From positions 51,815-70,428 of the forward strand of contig DIWU01000023.1 of assembly GCA_002428525.1 (NCBI GenBank): DNA of 18,614 bases, given 5' to 3'. Within the stretch, counting starts at the first letter, position 1; each line of letters begins with the position of its first letter. Positions 8,014 through 14,133 of the stretch are shown in pieces. Position numbers and translations under genes: made by a program. The notes under the pieces are model-generated. The model was not told where the DNA came from. It searched no databases and saw only the letters and a program-made list of their open reading frames with translations. Source of the stretch: a bacterium UBP14_UBA6098. Lineage in GTDB: Bacteria; UBP14; UBA6098.

Positions 8014-8039
8014 GTCATTCCCTCGAAAGTGGGAATCCA
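8013..8039 (+). repeat. GTCATT-family palindrome, degenerate intergenic copy
   Basis: 27 bases of the form TGTCATTCCC, CGAAAG, GGGAATCCA. It differs at only two positions from the copies at 11484-11510 and 13662-13688 that lie inside coding regions; the two changes remove one base pair of the stem. Adjacent 8041-8054 is a further small hairpin (CCCG TAGATT CGGG). Confidence 0.8.
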
Positions 8040-8082
8040 TCCCGTAGATTCGGGTGCATCGCTAACGCAATAGCACGGCAAA

Positions 8083-8120
8083 CAGATTGCTTCGTCGGGC
8101 GTTGCCCTCCTCGCAATGAC
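8083..8120 (-). repeat. GTCATT-family palindrome with different arms
   Basis: Read on the minus strand it starts GTCATTGCGAGG and ends GCAATCTG. The stem pairs ATTGC with GCAAT and GGGC with GCCC (8086-8117). It shares the GTCATT head and AATC tail with the element at 8013-8039 but has other hairpin arms. The stretch 8137-8181 just after holds two degenerate CATTNGGGGTT-like G/T-rich copies and no gene. Confidence 0.65.
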
Positions 8121-8192
8121 GGTCTCCGTCATTTGGCGTTAGGGCATTAGGGTTTGGTTAGACATTCGGGGTTAGGATTTAGATATTCTTGT

Positions 8193-8280
8193 TTAATCCC
8201 CCTCTGCCCTTCGGGCCTCTCCCCCTTGAGAAGGGGGTGGGAGAAGTCCCCCTTGTGAAAGGGGGATTTAGGGGGATTAA
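8193..8280. repeat. nested palindromic element with TTAATCCCCCT ends
   Basis: The outer inverted repeats TTAATCCCCCT (8193-8203) and AGGGGGATTAA (8270-8280) are perfect over 11 bases. Inside are a GCCC/GGGC hairpin, a CCCCCTT/AAGGGGG hairpin (about 8221-8237) and a second CCCCCTT/AAGGGGG hairpin (about 8248-8265). The layout is that of a small non-coding MITE-like or REP-cluster element. No open frame of interest lies inside. Confidence 0.7.
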
Positions 8281-8345
8281 TTCGTAGGGGCGTATTGAAT
8301 ACGCCCTTTTTTAATGCCGGGGCTTCGGCTCCGCTCAGCCACCGG
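8278..8345 (+). repeat. composite REP pair, unit 1
   Basis: Begins TAATTCGTAGGGGCG. The GTAG is followed by a hairpin (GGGCGTA/TACGCCC, 8288-8306) and six T. Then come AATGCCGGGGCTTCG, a second hairpin-forming segment that is the reverse complement of the GAGCGGAGCCGAA core, and CTCAGCCACCGG. The first hairpin plus T-run also has the form of an intrinsic terminator, so it may stop transcription. Unit 2 has the same framework with different arms. Confidence 0.7.
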
Positions 8346-8354
8346 TTGCTCCCG

Positions 8355-8440
8355 TAATTCGTAGGGGCGACCCGGCGGGTCGCCCTTTTTTAATGTCGGG
8401 GCTTCGATACGGGCATGAGAATGCCCTACTCAGCCACCGG
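8355..8440 (+). repeat. composite REP pair, unit 2
   Basis: Same framework as unit 1: TAATTCGTAGGGGCG, hairpin, T6, AATGTCGGGGCTTCG, second hairpin, CTCAGCCACCGG. The arms differ: the first stem is GGGCGACCC/GGGTCGCCC (8365-8385) and the second is GGGCAT/ATGCCC, which on the minus strand is preceded by GTA of a GTAG. Conserved joints with exchanged, still self-complementary arms mark a family of mobile or recombining palindromes rather than simple duplication. Confidence 0.7.
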
Positions 8441-8465
8441 CACTTCGACTTCGCTCAAGTGACCA
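8441..8465 (-). repeat. TGAG...CGAA palindrome, single inverted copy
   Basis: On the minus strand it reads GGTCACTTGAG, short arms, CGAAGTG. The stem CACTT/AAGTG closes it. It belongs to the family tandemly repeated just downstream, in the opposite orientation. Confidence 0.6.
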
Positions 8466-8466
8466 C

Positions 8467-8609
8467 CGGTCGTTGAGCGGAGCCGAAACGCGGTCGTTGA
8501 GCGGAGCCGAAACGCGGTCGTTGAGTAGCCCGAAGGGCGTATCGAAACGTGGTCGTTGAGCGGAGCCGAAACGCGGTCGCTCCCGTAGCCCGAAGGGCGT
8601 ATCGAAACG
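8467..8609 (+). repeat. tandem array of five TGAG...CGAA palindromic units
   Basis: Five head-to-tail units: 8467-8490, 8491-8514, 8515-8549, 8550-8573 and 8574-8609. Four begin YGGTCGTTGAG and all end CGAAACG. Units 1, 2 and 4 are 24 bases with the centre CGGAGC. Units 3 and 5 are 35-36 bases, with the GTAGCCCGAAGGGC hairpin in the centre. There are no unique spacers, so it is not a CRISPR array. The same core occurs inside a coding sequence at 13918-13943. Confidence 0.85.
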
Positions 8610-8620
8610 GCATTTCACGA

Positions 8621-8675
8621 GGGGGGCCGGGGGACGGCGCGCTGGCGCGGGGGTGGTCTTGGGGTTGCGGTGGGG
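8621..8675 (+). other. G-tract cluster, candidate G-quadruplex
   Basis: Five runs of four to six G (8621-8626, 8629-8633, 8649-8653, 8661-8664, 8672-8675) on the plus strand, separated by 2, 15, 7 and 7 bases. Four such runs can fold into an intramolecular quadruplex. It lies between the palindrome array and the next gene. Confidence 0.4.
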
Positions 8676-8919
8676 ATTTTTGTGCGGCGAAAAAATTGCT
8701 GTTAGCGCCAGACTGACGAATCGCAAAAATCGTGACAGCGCGCGGGGGTGGGCGAAATCAGAGCAATCATTTTCACTCGGAAACGCGCGCTCCTAAGCGC
8801 TTCGTGTAACCGCCTTTGCCCTTTACCTTTTACCTTTTGCCTATTCCAACGGCTCTCCCCGCGCCCTCGTGTAATGCCCATAACCCAGAACCCAAAACCT
8901 TCCCCCTCCACTTTCCGCT
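8676..8919. other. gene-free spacer with low-complexity pyrimidine tracts
   Basis: An open frame crosses this stretch from 8748 into the next gene, but it has no signal peptide or plausible protein character before 8982. It contains simple repeats such as CCTTTACCTTTTACCTTTT (about 8819-8838). I see no gene or RNA here. Confidence 0.5.
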
Positions 8920-8946
8920 TTGAAATTCGCGGGCGATGTTTAATAT
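8920..8946 (+). promoter_or_regulatory. weak promoter candidate for the 929-aa protein gene
   Basis: TTGAAA at 8920-8925, 15-base spacer, TAATAT at 8941-8946, about 35 bases before the ATG. Spacing is short and matches are moderate. Confidence 0.3.
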
Positions 8947-8981
8947 TAGAATGGTTAAACAATATTTCGCGAGGTTTCGAT

Positions 8982-11771
8982 ATGCGTAGAGTTATACTCT
9001 TTTCTTTATTGGTGTTCGCCGTTTCCGCCCTTGCCACGCCGTTTTGGGACGCCGAGACGCATCGCGAGGGTCGAAGGCGAATCGAGCAGTTGCAATCGCA
9101 ATCATCGCTTCGCCCGGCGGAAATGCCGCCGTGGGAAGAATACCCCCGGTTTTCCTACCCGCACGAGCTGGTCGAGCTATGCGCCTTTTGGGATTTCTGG
9201 CAACTGCTCGACACGGACAGCAGTGAGCACGGCGGGATCATCGAGGCCGAAAGCGGCGAGCTTCGCGATGTCATCCAAACCGACAACACGCAGGAGGTCG
9301 TCTGGGACTGGGCGTTCTACACGAGCCGCTCGGGCGACTCGACCTATTTGCCGAGTATCGACTCCGCTTGGGTCTATCTGTCGAACTTTCCGGCCTACCT
9401 CGAGGAGGTCTCCGACCTCGGCGGCGGGTATTACACATACTATTACCGTGTGTGGAACTCCGCGCTGGGACTGCTGATGTGCAAGGGCCTGCGCGAATTT
9501 GTGGGGGGCGATTACACGGGCTACGAGGGTTCCTGCTGGCAGGTCATCCGCGACCATCGGCTTCCGCTGGACACGCCGTGGCCGGAGATTAACGGCCTTC
9601 ACGCGCTGGTTAGCGCTTTCGCGGCGGGCGCGCTTTTCCAGTGGAGCATGGACTGCACCTGCATCGAACAACCCGACACGGCGATGTCCATCGCAACCGA
9701 TGTGCAGGAGTGGATAGACCGCGACACCGCGGCGCACATGGCCTATATCGACTGGGCGATGTCCGGCGGCACGATTCTGTGGGGTCTGCTGAACTCGGTT
9801 TTCACCGCGATGCCGGAGTCGCTGGAGCCGTGGCTGGCGGTCTATGGGCCTTATATCCCCGACGGCGCGCCGATTCCAGATACCTACGACGCGATGATCT
9901 GGGACAACAGCTGGAACATCTGGTTCGCCAACGGTTTCCGCGCGCTTTGGGCGGCCACCGGCGACACGGTTTGGTTCGGCAAATACCGCCGAATCCTCGA
10001 CAACCTGCTCGCGCAGGACCGCGACGGCGACGGCGGAATTCCCGTCTCGCTTCGAGGCCCGGACAACGAGGATATGACATGGATCAGCGCATATCTTCTG
10101 CTTTATGCCATGGATTGGGTGATCGACTCGCTTCCGGCCCTCGATGTCGGCGCGCTGAACCCCGAGGTCGTCATGCCGATGGGCTTTGCCACCTCGGACG
10201 ACACGGTCGCGGTGATCGCGAAGGCGGCGAATTTCGGGAACAGCGCGATCAGCGGCGCGCATTTCACGATCTACAAGGACTGGGGCGTGCTCGTCGATAC
10301 AACCGTCGATCTAAAGTGGGGCGAGGCCTTCCCCGCGGAAACCCTATGGACAACCCCCGGCGCAGAGGGCGCGCATGTCGTCGAGGTTCACACATACTTT
10401 GCCGACGCCAACCCGTGGAACGACACCGCGCGTGTGGAAATCGATGCGACGCCGGTGCGCGAAGTTACCGGCTCGGTTTCAGACCGCGAAGATCTTTCAC
10501 CGATAGAAGCGGAAATACATTTCTCGCTTATTTGGGAAGATTCTCTTTTACCTTTCGATACTGCGATCTCGGGCATCGATGGAAACTACTCGATCGACCT
10601 TCCATGTCTCTCCTACAAAGTGAATATCGAGCCGGAATTCCCTTACTGGGGTGTGGATATCGACTCTTTTGGGATAGACCCGTTCATCGATAATATTTTA
10701 AACTTCGAGCTTAACCGCGCCGACCTGCTTCTCGTCGATGACGACCTCGGGCGGCCCTATGAGAATTATTTCAAAAGTTCGCTTGATTCGATCGGAATCA
10801 CATTTCGTGTTTGGGATCGAAACGCCGACGGCAATATCGCCCCGGAGGTCTCCGGCGAGCTTCGCAGGCACACAGTCCTCTGGTTCACCGGCGACGACAC
10901 GGCCTCGACGCTCGATTCGGCGGACCTTTACGCCCTCGACTACATTATCCGCGTGGCCGGCGGCAATGTTCTTCTTACCGGCCAAGGGATTTGCAACGAC
11001 CTCTCCGGCACGGCGAGCTTCGACTCGCTTGTCGGGTGTATTTGGTTAGGCGGCGTCGGCGGTCCGATATTGAGCGGCGTCGATGGCGACACTATTTCCG
11101 GCGGTTTCCGCGACATCGTCACCTTTGGGATGTCCGACGGCGCGGGGAATCAGACCAACCGCGACAGGCTCGCTCCCATCGATCCGGCGGTGGGCTTTTT
11201 AACTTACAGCGACGGCGCTTTCGCCGGTGTCCGCAGGGAGGACACATCGAGCGGCGGCAAGATGGTCTTCCTCGGCTTCGGTATGGAGGGAATAAGCCAC
11301 CCCGGCGCAAGCCCTGCGTACTCCGGCAGACCGGAGGTTTTGAAGGCCATCCTTCGCTGGTTCGACCCGACCTTCGATGTCGCGGAGCAAGCGAGCGTGG
11401 AAAAGCCCACCGCGTTCGAGATTTCCGCCCACCCGAACCCGTTCAACTCGGCGATAACGATCACCATCGACGGCGCGGCCATTTGTCATTCCCGCGAAAG
11501 CGGGAATCCAGAGGTTGTGATGGCGTTGGAGATATTCGACCTGAACGGCCGGCGCGTGGCGCAATTGTCCGACCGCGGAACCGTAGGGGCGGGTTTTACG
11601 CCCGCCCTCAACGATGTCGCAGACAATAACGAACGGGACGGCGCAAGACCGTCCCCTACGACCCACAAATTTGTCTGGACGCCCGATGAGACGGTCACCT
11701 CCGGTGTCTATCTCGTCCGAGCGGGGATAGATGGTAAAACAGTCTCTCGCAAGGTGGTGCTTCTTAAGTAG
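8982..11771 (+). CDS. large secreted multidomain protein with T9SS sorting domain
   Basis: 929 aa with a signal peptide (MRRVILFSLLVFAVSALA). Residues about 30-395 are helix-rich with repeated Trp/Asp motifs (VVWDWAFYTSRSGD, DNSWNIWFANGFRALWAATGD), like alpha/alpha-toroid proteins such as six-hairpin glycosidases. No catalytic pair can be assigned. About 385-490 is CARDB/Ig-like. About 489-580 is a CarboxypepD_reg-like domain (VREVTGSVSDRE, SGIDGNYSIDLP). About 580-800 resembles the ThuA/glutamine-amidotransferase-like fold (LLLVDDDLGRPYENYF, VLWFTGDD, GGNVLLTGQGICND). Residues 812-929 are a type A sorting tail (HPNPFNSAITITIDG, ALEIFDLNGRRVAQL, TSGVYLVRAG) interrupted in frame by palindromic elements. 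The start at 8982 has GAGG at 8971-8974; the open frame from 8748 is rejected because the signal peptide starts here. Likely exported through the T9SS and anchored or released at the surface. Confidence 0.85.
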   Translation: MRRVILFSLLVFAVSALATPFWDAETHREGRRRIEQLQSQSSLRPAEMPPWEEYPRFSYPHELVELCAFWDFWQLLDTDSSEHGGIIEAESGELRDVIQTDNTQEVVWDWAFYTSRSGDSTYLPSIDSAWVYLSNFPAYLEEVSDLGGGYYTYYYRVWNSALGLLMCKGLREFVGGDYTGYEGSCWQVIRDHRLPLDTPWPEINGLHALVSAFAAGALFQWSMDCTCIEQPDTAMSIATDVQEWIDRDTAAHMAYIDWAMSGGTILWGLLNSVFTAMPESLEPWLAVYGPYIPDGAPIPDTYDAMIWDNSWNIWFANGFRALWAATGDTVWFGKYRRILDNLLAQDRDGDGGIPVSLRGPDNEDMTWISAYLLLYAMDWVIDSLPALDVGALNPEVVMPMGFATSDDTVAVIAKAANFGNSAISGAHFTIYKDWGVLVDTTVDLKWGEAFPAETLWTTPGAEGAHVVEVHTYFADANPWNDTARVEIDATPVREVTGSVSDREDLSPIEAEIHFSLIWEDSLLPFDTAISGIDGNYSIDLPCLSYKVNIEPEFPYWGVDIDSFGIDPFIDNILNFELNRADLLLVDDDLGRPYENYFKSSLDSIGITFRVWDRNADGNIAPEVSGELRRHTVLWFTGDDTASTLDSADLYALDYIIRVAGGNVLLTGQGICNDLSGTASFDSLVGCIWLGGVGGPILSGVDGDTISGGFRDIVTFGMSDGAGNQTNRDRLAPIDPAVGFLTYSDGAFAGVRREDTSSGGKMVFLGFGMEGISHPGASPAYSGRPEVLKAILRWFDPTFDVAEQASVEKPTAFEISAHPNPFNSAITITIDGAAICHSRESGNPEVVMALEIFDLNGRRVAQLSDRGTVGAGFTPALNDVADNNERDGARPSPTTHKFVWTPDETVTSGVYLVRAGIDGKTVSRKVVLLK
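11484..11510 (+). repeat. GTCATT-family palindrome inside a CDS, copy 1
   Basis: Perfect 8-bp stem ATTCCCGC/GCGGGAAT around a GAAA tetraloop (11488-11507). It is translated in frame as CHSRESGNP within the sorting domain, between the ITITIDG strand and the ALEIFDLNG strand, where sorting domains normally have only a short loop. Confidence 0.85.
11582..11660 (+). repeat. BIME-like pair of GTAG palindromes inside a CDS, copy 1
   Basis: Starts CGTAGGGG and ends CCCCTACG, 8-base perfect terminal inverted repeats. The first half holds the GGGCGGG/CCCGCCC hairpin (11587-11607). The second holds the GGGACGG/CCGTCCC hairpin (11635-11655), followed by CTAC, i.e. GTAG on the minus strand. Two GTAG-headed palindromes thus face each other. 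It is translated without a stop, giving a Gly/Ala/Pro-rich loop. Confidence 0.8.
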
Positions 11772-11783
11772 CTAAACTTAGGG

Positions 11784-11808
11784 CGGCGCTAATGTGCGCC
11801 GGCTTTTT
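11784..11808 (+). terminator. intrinsic terminator after the 929-aa protein gene
   Basis: CGGCGC/GCGCCG stem with a 6-base TAATGT loop, followed by GCTTTTT. It begins 13 bases after the stop codon. Confidence 0.75.
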
Positions 11809-11864
11809 GGCGCGAGGGCGAAACGAAAACCCGTAATTGAGGATTATATATTTTTAGAATATAT

Positions 11865-11892
11865 TTGACAGTTTGAAACTAATTACTATATT
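11865..11892 (+). promoter_or_regulatory. near-consensus sigma-70 promoter
   Basis: Perfect -35 TTGACA (11865-11870), 16-base spacer, TATATT -10 (11887-11892; one mismatch). It would give a leader of about 85 bases and probably drives the two genes at 11984 and 12405 together. The leader holds a small CGTT-TACG-AACG hairpin near 11942. Confidence 0.75.
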
Positions 11893-11983
11893 CTCTAATA
11901 GCAATATGTGAATTCGTGTATTTATTGGCTCAGTTCGGTCACGTTTACGAACGGTAGCGAGACCCGACAGAAAGGAAGTCATA

Positions 11984-12358
11984 ATGAAAGAATTACTCAT
12001 ATTAGCTCTGATGCTAATTGCCGCCACAGCCTCGGGATATCTTATCGAAGGGTATGTGTTCTGGGGTATAATGGGTACCGAAATCATTGATACTGGTGTT
12101 GTATATCTGTATTCAGACACCACGAGCAGTCCTATCGACTATTGCTGTATTTCCCCTAACGGATACTACCGATTCGAAGATGTGGCAAGTGGAAGATATT
12201 GGGTTAGGGCATTTGGAAAGGACCCTACGGGGGAAACATCTGGTGCTTGGAAAAAAAGTATATTTGTTCCGGTTTTGGTAAGTGGAGCGAATGTTTATCA
12301 AGACTTGTATGTGAACTCAAATTCAACACCACCGAGAGAATGTAACCCGGATATTTAA
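11984..12358 (+). CDS. small secreted CarboxypepD_reg-like protein
   Basis: 124 aa with a signal peptide (MKELLILALMLIAATASG). The mature part (about 106 aa) looks like one carboxypeptidase-regulatory-like / transthyretin-type beta-sandwich: YLIEGYVFWG at the start, NGYYRFEDVASGRYWVRAFG in the middle (the usual G.Y.f.dl..G.Y.v.a pattern) and a strand ending QDLYVNSN. It ends with STPPRECNPDI and has no sorting tail. Ribosome-binding site AAGGAAG at 11972-11978. It is followed after 46 bases by the 527-aa T9SS protein gene with no terminator, so the two are probably co-transcribed. It is more AT-rich than most neighbours. Role unknown; a surface or matrix partner of the downstream protein is plausible. 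Confidence 0.8.
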   Translation: MKELLILALMLIAATASGYLIEGYVFWGIMGTEIIDTGVVYLYSDTTSSPIDYCCISPNGYYRFEDVASGRYWVRAFGKDPTGETSGAWKKSIFVPVLVSGANVYQDLYVNSNSTPPRECNPDI

Positions 12359-12404
12359 GAAAAACAATCCTCGCAACCGCTCATTGTATTTATAAAGAGG
12401 AACT

Positions 12405-13988
12405 ATGAAAACAATTCTATTCTGCATCCTCCTTTTCTCAACTTGCATCTGCGCTTGGCAACTCACATACAAACCCTCCGGTGGCGGAACAGCATCTTTC
12501 TGTGATGTTATAGTGCAACCAAGCGGCGAGCTTCTATTCTATTCAAGTATCACCTGGCCTCCCGGTTCAGCAATTTATTATTCAGTTTCGCTTGTAGGTG
12601 CTACTATGGAGGGTGAAACCCTATGGTCAAGGATATTTGCGCCCGAGTTAGGTGTTTTTGCAGATAAAATTATGCGCCTTCAATGCGGGGATTACTTATT
12701 GACCGGTTCTCTCTACCCCGATTCATGGGGATTTGAATTAGCAGACCTTTTCTGTATGCGCCTTTCCGCTACCTTTGATTCGCTTTGGCTTGTCAGATAT
12801 GGTTCGGTGAGAGACGAGGAATTATGCGATGTTTGCTGTTTCAGAGAAGATAGAATTTTCTTTTTAGGTTATACTTGGGAAGTCGGCGACTCTTTGTCCC
12901 CACCCGTTTCTTATGGCTATCTCGCGTGCGTTTCGAGCGATGGCGATACAATTTGGGAGAGGCTTTTCGGGAACAATGTGATTTTGACCACGGATGCTTT
13001 CATCTCGCGCGATTCCCTTTCGATTTATTGCCTTTATAGGGATATCAACGAGGACACATTAGCGCTGAAAATCACTCAGTTCTCCCTCGACGGCGATAGC
13101 ATCGGCCACGCGCGAATCACCTATAATTATCCCTCTCCGATGGTATCAAGTTATTGGGCGATGGGGATCGACCGCGATGACGGCTGGATGGTTGTCGGGA
13201 ATCTCAACTATTCCAGCTTTATCGCTAAATATAACCGAGATACCGACTCTGTTTCATTTGATGAGGGTGTTAGTGTATATGCATATAGAAGTATTGAACA
13301 ACTCAATGACTCGATTTTCGTTGTCTCGGGGAACTGTGGCGCACGCCCAAATCGCGATATCATGCTGACTTGGCTCGATTATCACGGCGACACTATCCGC
13401 AATAAGGTTTTCGATATTGACGGCGATCAATTCGCTCGATCGCTTCATGTTTTGCCGAACAAGAATATCGTCATCTGTGGATACACAAACCCGCCGATCG
13501 GTATAACCCGCGCCTTGGCGATCATGGTCGATTCTCTCGGGAACGACATCCCCGGCGCCGCTATCGAGGAGACGCCCGCCCTCCCGGCGGCCTTCGAGAT
13601 TTCCGCCCACCCGAACCCCTTCAACTCGGCGATAACGATCACCATCGACGGCGCGGCCATTTGTCATTCCCGCGAAAGCGGGAATCCAGAGGTGGTGATG
13701 GCGTTGGAGATCTTCGACCTGAACGGCCGGCGGGTCGCGCAATTGTCCGACCGCGGAACCGTAGGGGCGGGTTTTACGCCCGCCCTCAACGATGTCGCAG
13801 ACAATAACGAACGGGACGGCGCAAGACCGTCCCCTACGACCTGCGAATTCACATGGACGCCCGATGAGACGGTCACCTCCGGCGTCTATCTCGTCCGCGC
13901 GCGCTTCGACGACCACAGGTCGCTGAGCGGAGCCGAAGCGACCGGCGGCACGGCGGCGGCGGTAAAACGGGTGGTGTATCTGAAATGA
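12405..13988 (+). CDS. secreted beta-propeller-like protein with T9SS sorting domain
   Basis: 527 aa with a signal peptide (MKTILFCILLFSTCICA). Residues about 20-385 are a series of four-stranded-blade-like repeats with motifs such as GYLACVSSDGDTIWERLFG, LTWLDYHGDTIRNKVF and NKNIVICGYTNPP, the pattern of secreted delta-60/Kelch-like propellers in this kind of bacterium. Residues about 393-527 are a type A sorting tail with HPNPFNSA, ALEIFDLNGRRVAQL, TSGVYLVRA and terminal VVYLK. The tail is interrupted by three in-frame palindromic inserts at about residues 417-430, 451-479 and 502-515. Removing these leaves a normal-looking sorting domain. Ribosome-binding site AAAGAGGA sits just before the ATG. 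The N-terminal half is AT-richer than the C-terminal half, suggesting mosaic origin. Probably exported by the T9SS; no enzymatic motif seen. Confidence 0.85.
   Translation: MKTILFCILLFSTCICAWQLTYKPSGGGTASFCDVIVQPSGELLFYSSITWPPGSAIYYSVSLVGATMEGETLWSRIFAPELGVFADKIMRLQCGDYLLTGSLYPDSWGFELADLFCMRLSATFDSLWLVRYGSVRDEELCDVCCFREDRIFFLGYTWEVGDSLSPPVSYGYLACVSSDGDTIWERLFGNNVILTTDAFISRDSLSIYCLYRDINEDTLALKITQFSLDGDSIGHARITYNYPSPMVSSYWAMGIDRDDGWMVVGNLNYSSFIAKYNRDTDSVSFDEGVSVYAYRSIEQLNDSIFVVSGNCGARPNRDIMLTWLDYHGDTIRNKVFDIDGDQFARSLHVLPNKNIVICGYTNPPIGITRALAIMVDSLGNDIPGAAIEETPALPAAFEISAHPNPFNSAITITIDGAAICHSRESGNPEVVMALEIFDLNGRRVAQLSDRGTVGAGFTPALNDVADNNERDGARPSPTTCEFTWTPDETVTSGVYLVRARFDDHRSLSGAEATGGTAAAVKRVVYLK
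13662..13688 (+). repeat. GTCATT-family palindrome inside a CDS, copy 2
   Basis: Identical to 11484-11510, with the 8-bp stem and GAAA loop at 13666-13685, read in the same frame. Confidence 0.85.
13760..13838 (+). repeat. BIME-like pair of GTAG palindromes inside a CDS, copy 2
   Basis: Same 79 bases as 11582-11660 with the same CGTAGGGG/CCCCTACG terminal inverted repeats, in the same frame of a different protein. Confidence 0.8.
13918..13943 (+). repeat. TGAG...CGAA palindrome inside a CDS
   Basis: GGTCGCT (13918-13924) pairs perfectly with AGCGACC (13937-13943), with the core GAGCGGAGCCGA between. This core is the one repeated in the intergenic array at 8467-8609. It is translated as part of the sorting tail just before the final strand (VKRVVYLK). 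The sister domain at 11415-11719 has no such element at this place, so the insertion is specific to this gene. Confidence 0.85.
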
Positions 13989-14095
13989 TACCCCACGAAC
14001 CCTTCTTCGATTATGAGTTCATAAATTTTCATATCGATGAGACCGCAAGAGGCAATAGCTATCCAATCTGGCAGAGTGAGGTTAAAAATAAACTC

Positions 14096-14123
14096 TTGAT
14101 TTATTTGTTAAATAACATAATTT
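14096..14123 (+). promoter_or_regulatory. weak promoter candidate for the VWA protein gene
   Basis: TTGATT at 14096-14101, 16-base spacer, TAATTT at 14118-14123. The -10 is poor, but the spacing matches the other promoters and the region is AT-rich and gene-free. Confidence 0.3.
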
Positions 14124-14133
14124 TGATTAATAG

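Larger units (their letters stand above)
11415..11719 (+). repeat. 305-bp near-identical sorting-domain repeat, copy 1
   Basis: Aligns without gaps to 13593-13897 with about 13 differences by eye (roughly 96 percent). The segment covering the palindromic pair is identical, while flanking codons differ, mainly at third positions and just after the pair. This points to a recent domain duplication or gene conversion between two secreted-protein genes that are otherwise unrelated. Confidence 0.9.
13593..13897 (+). repeat. 305-bp near-identical sorting-domain repeat, copy 2
   Basis: Partner of 11415-11719, in the same orientation and reading frame, 2178 bases downstream. Identity ends at the CTCGTCCG codons near the last strand of the domain, after which the two tails diverge. 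Confidence 0.9.

Noticed and set aside
8137..8181. Telomere-like TTAGGG repeats
   Set aside because: Only a few degenerate G/T-rich motifs, no regular array and no sign of a replicon end.
8467..8609. CRISPR array
   Set aside because: Units abut directly with no unique spacers, unit length varies, and no cas genes are present.
8430..8726. 98-aa minus-strand open frame with repeated SAPLNDR-like peptides
   Set aside because: It is simply the palindrome array read as protein; no start signal and no protein character outside the repeats.
8748..8981. 78-residue N-terminal extension of the 929-aa protein
   Set aside because: A clear signal peptide and ribosome-binding site place the start at 8982; the upstream part reads low-complexity spacer.
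9177..10262. 361-aa minus-strand open frame
   Set aside because: Lies opposite the strongly supported 929-aa gene; Arg/Val/Ala-rich composition is typical of an antisense shadow in GC-rich coding DNA.
13254..13916. 220-aa minus-strand open frame overlapping the 527-aa gene
   Set aside because: Antisense shadow; it contains the palindromes, which read open on both strands.
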